From: an uncultured bacterium
Lineage (GTDB): Bacteria > Patescibacteriota > Dojkabacteria > SC72
Length of the DNA: 5,448 bases
Direction of reading: 5' to 3'
NCBI GenBank assembly: GCA_938015795.1
Contig: CALLXA010000010.1
Coordinates: forward strand, 1 to 5,448
Shown here one piece after another: positions 5,169 to 5,448 of the stretch. A program made the position numbers and the translations under genes. Under the pieces are notes generated by a model. The model made no database searches, was not told where the DNA came from, and saw only the letters and a program-made list of their open reading frames with translations. Within the stretch, counting starts at the first letter, position 1. The number at the start of each line of letters is the position of its first letter.

Positions 5169-5448
5169 CTAATTCATACCCAATTCTTCCTGAATCTCTT
5201 TTTCAATGATATGAATATCAATACTAAAATCTTTTAAAAGATCATTCTCTATACACGTACTCTTTTCTTTTTGTTTCATTATATATTGGAAAATACCTCT
5301 TAATGGTACATCAGAAAGAAATTCTTTTTCCTTCCTAATTCTCTCATCTATCTTTTTAATTATTGAAGCACAATATTGATATTCAAAGTTTTTATCTACA
5401 AACCTATTATCAATTTTAAAAAAGCCATTCTCTTTTAAGTATTTTAGA
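5169..5448 (-). CDS. unidentified protein, C-terminal part (partial)
   Basis: On the minus strand one frame is open from the window edge to a TAG at 5171-5169, giving 92 codons with no stop while at least one alternative frame closes quickly. The start lies beyond the window. The fragment is hydrophilic and mostly helical in pattern, with Lys/Glu-rich stretches such as IIKKIDERIRKEKEF and a short VPLRGIFQYIM segment, and ends IEKEIQEELGMN. There are no membrane helices and no motif that I recognise. The gene converges on the tRNA-Ser operon with 64 nt between them. That spacer (5105-5168) shows a T6 run and a small AGCGCT palindrome but no clear bidirectional terminator. Real coding is likely from the length of the open frame in such AT-rich sequence; its function cannot be told. 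Confidence 0.7.
   Translation of the reverse strand, partial: LKYLKENGFFKIDNRFVDKNFEYQYCASIIKKIDERIRKEKEFLSDVPLRGIFQYIMKQKEKSTCIENDLLKDFSIDIHIIEKEIQEELGMN

Noticed and set aside
5027..5209. Open frame of 60 codons on the plus strand
   Set aside because: Most of its first half is the tRNA-Ser sequence read as protein, and the rest runs antisense into the minus-strand gene.

Overview
The window is the chromosomal replication-origin region of a very AT-rich bacterium. It carries dnaA, a roughly 460-bp dnaA-dnaN spacer dense in DnaA-box-like 9-mers, and dnaN. These are followed by an OmpR/PhoB-type regulator on the opposite strand, two small membrane-protein genes of unknown function, a tRNA-Ser gene, and the 3' end of an unidentified gene on the minus strand. 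UGA is a normal stop and UGG encodes Trp, so the code is standard. None of the gene starts has a clear Shine-Dalgarno sequence. recF, which often follows dnaN, is absent. The DnaA and DnaN style, the low GC, the missing recF and the small membrane protein with a PH-like tail suggest a Patescibacteria/CPR lineage, perhaps Dojkabacteria (WS6)-like. That placement is inference from memory of the families, and no search was run.

Layout. Positions 1-150 hold a single DnaA box, a TATAAT-containing dnaA promoter, and possibly the first codons of a divergent gene that leaves the window. dnaA occupies 151-1620. The spacer 1621-2081 looks like oriC: four helically phased reverse-oriented boxes lie beside dnaA, and forward-oriented boxes are spread toward dnaN. 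The forward boxes end in two abutting boxes, a CTA-CTA DnaA-trio-like run and a 32-base stretch of pure A/T. The dnaN promoter follows, then dnaN at 2082-3206.

The regulator gene (3207-3872, minus) meets dnaN tail to tail with no intervening base. Its DNA-binding domain is intact, but its receiver has lost the phosphoacceptor Asp, the switch Thr/Ser and the active-site Lys, so it is probably a phosphorylation-independent regulator. A 76-bp divergent spacer with a perfect 8-bp inverted repeat separates it from two closely spaced membrane-protein genes (3949-4317 and 4325-5005). tRNA-Ser(CGA) starts 7 nt after the second of these, so the three probably share a transcript.

Functionally, dnaA, the spacer and dnaN form the initiation module: initiator, its binding sites and unwinding region, and the sliding clamp. 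The regulator and the membrane pair are the less expected part. The regulator could control itself and the pair from the shared spacer, or could influence the nearby origin. Neither role is proven by the sequence.
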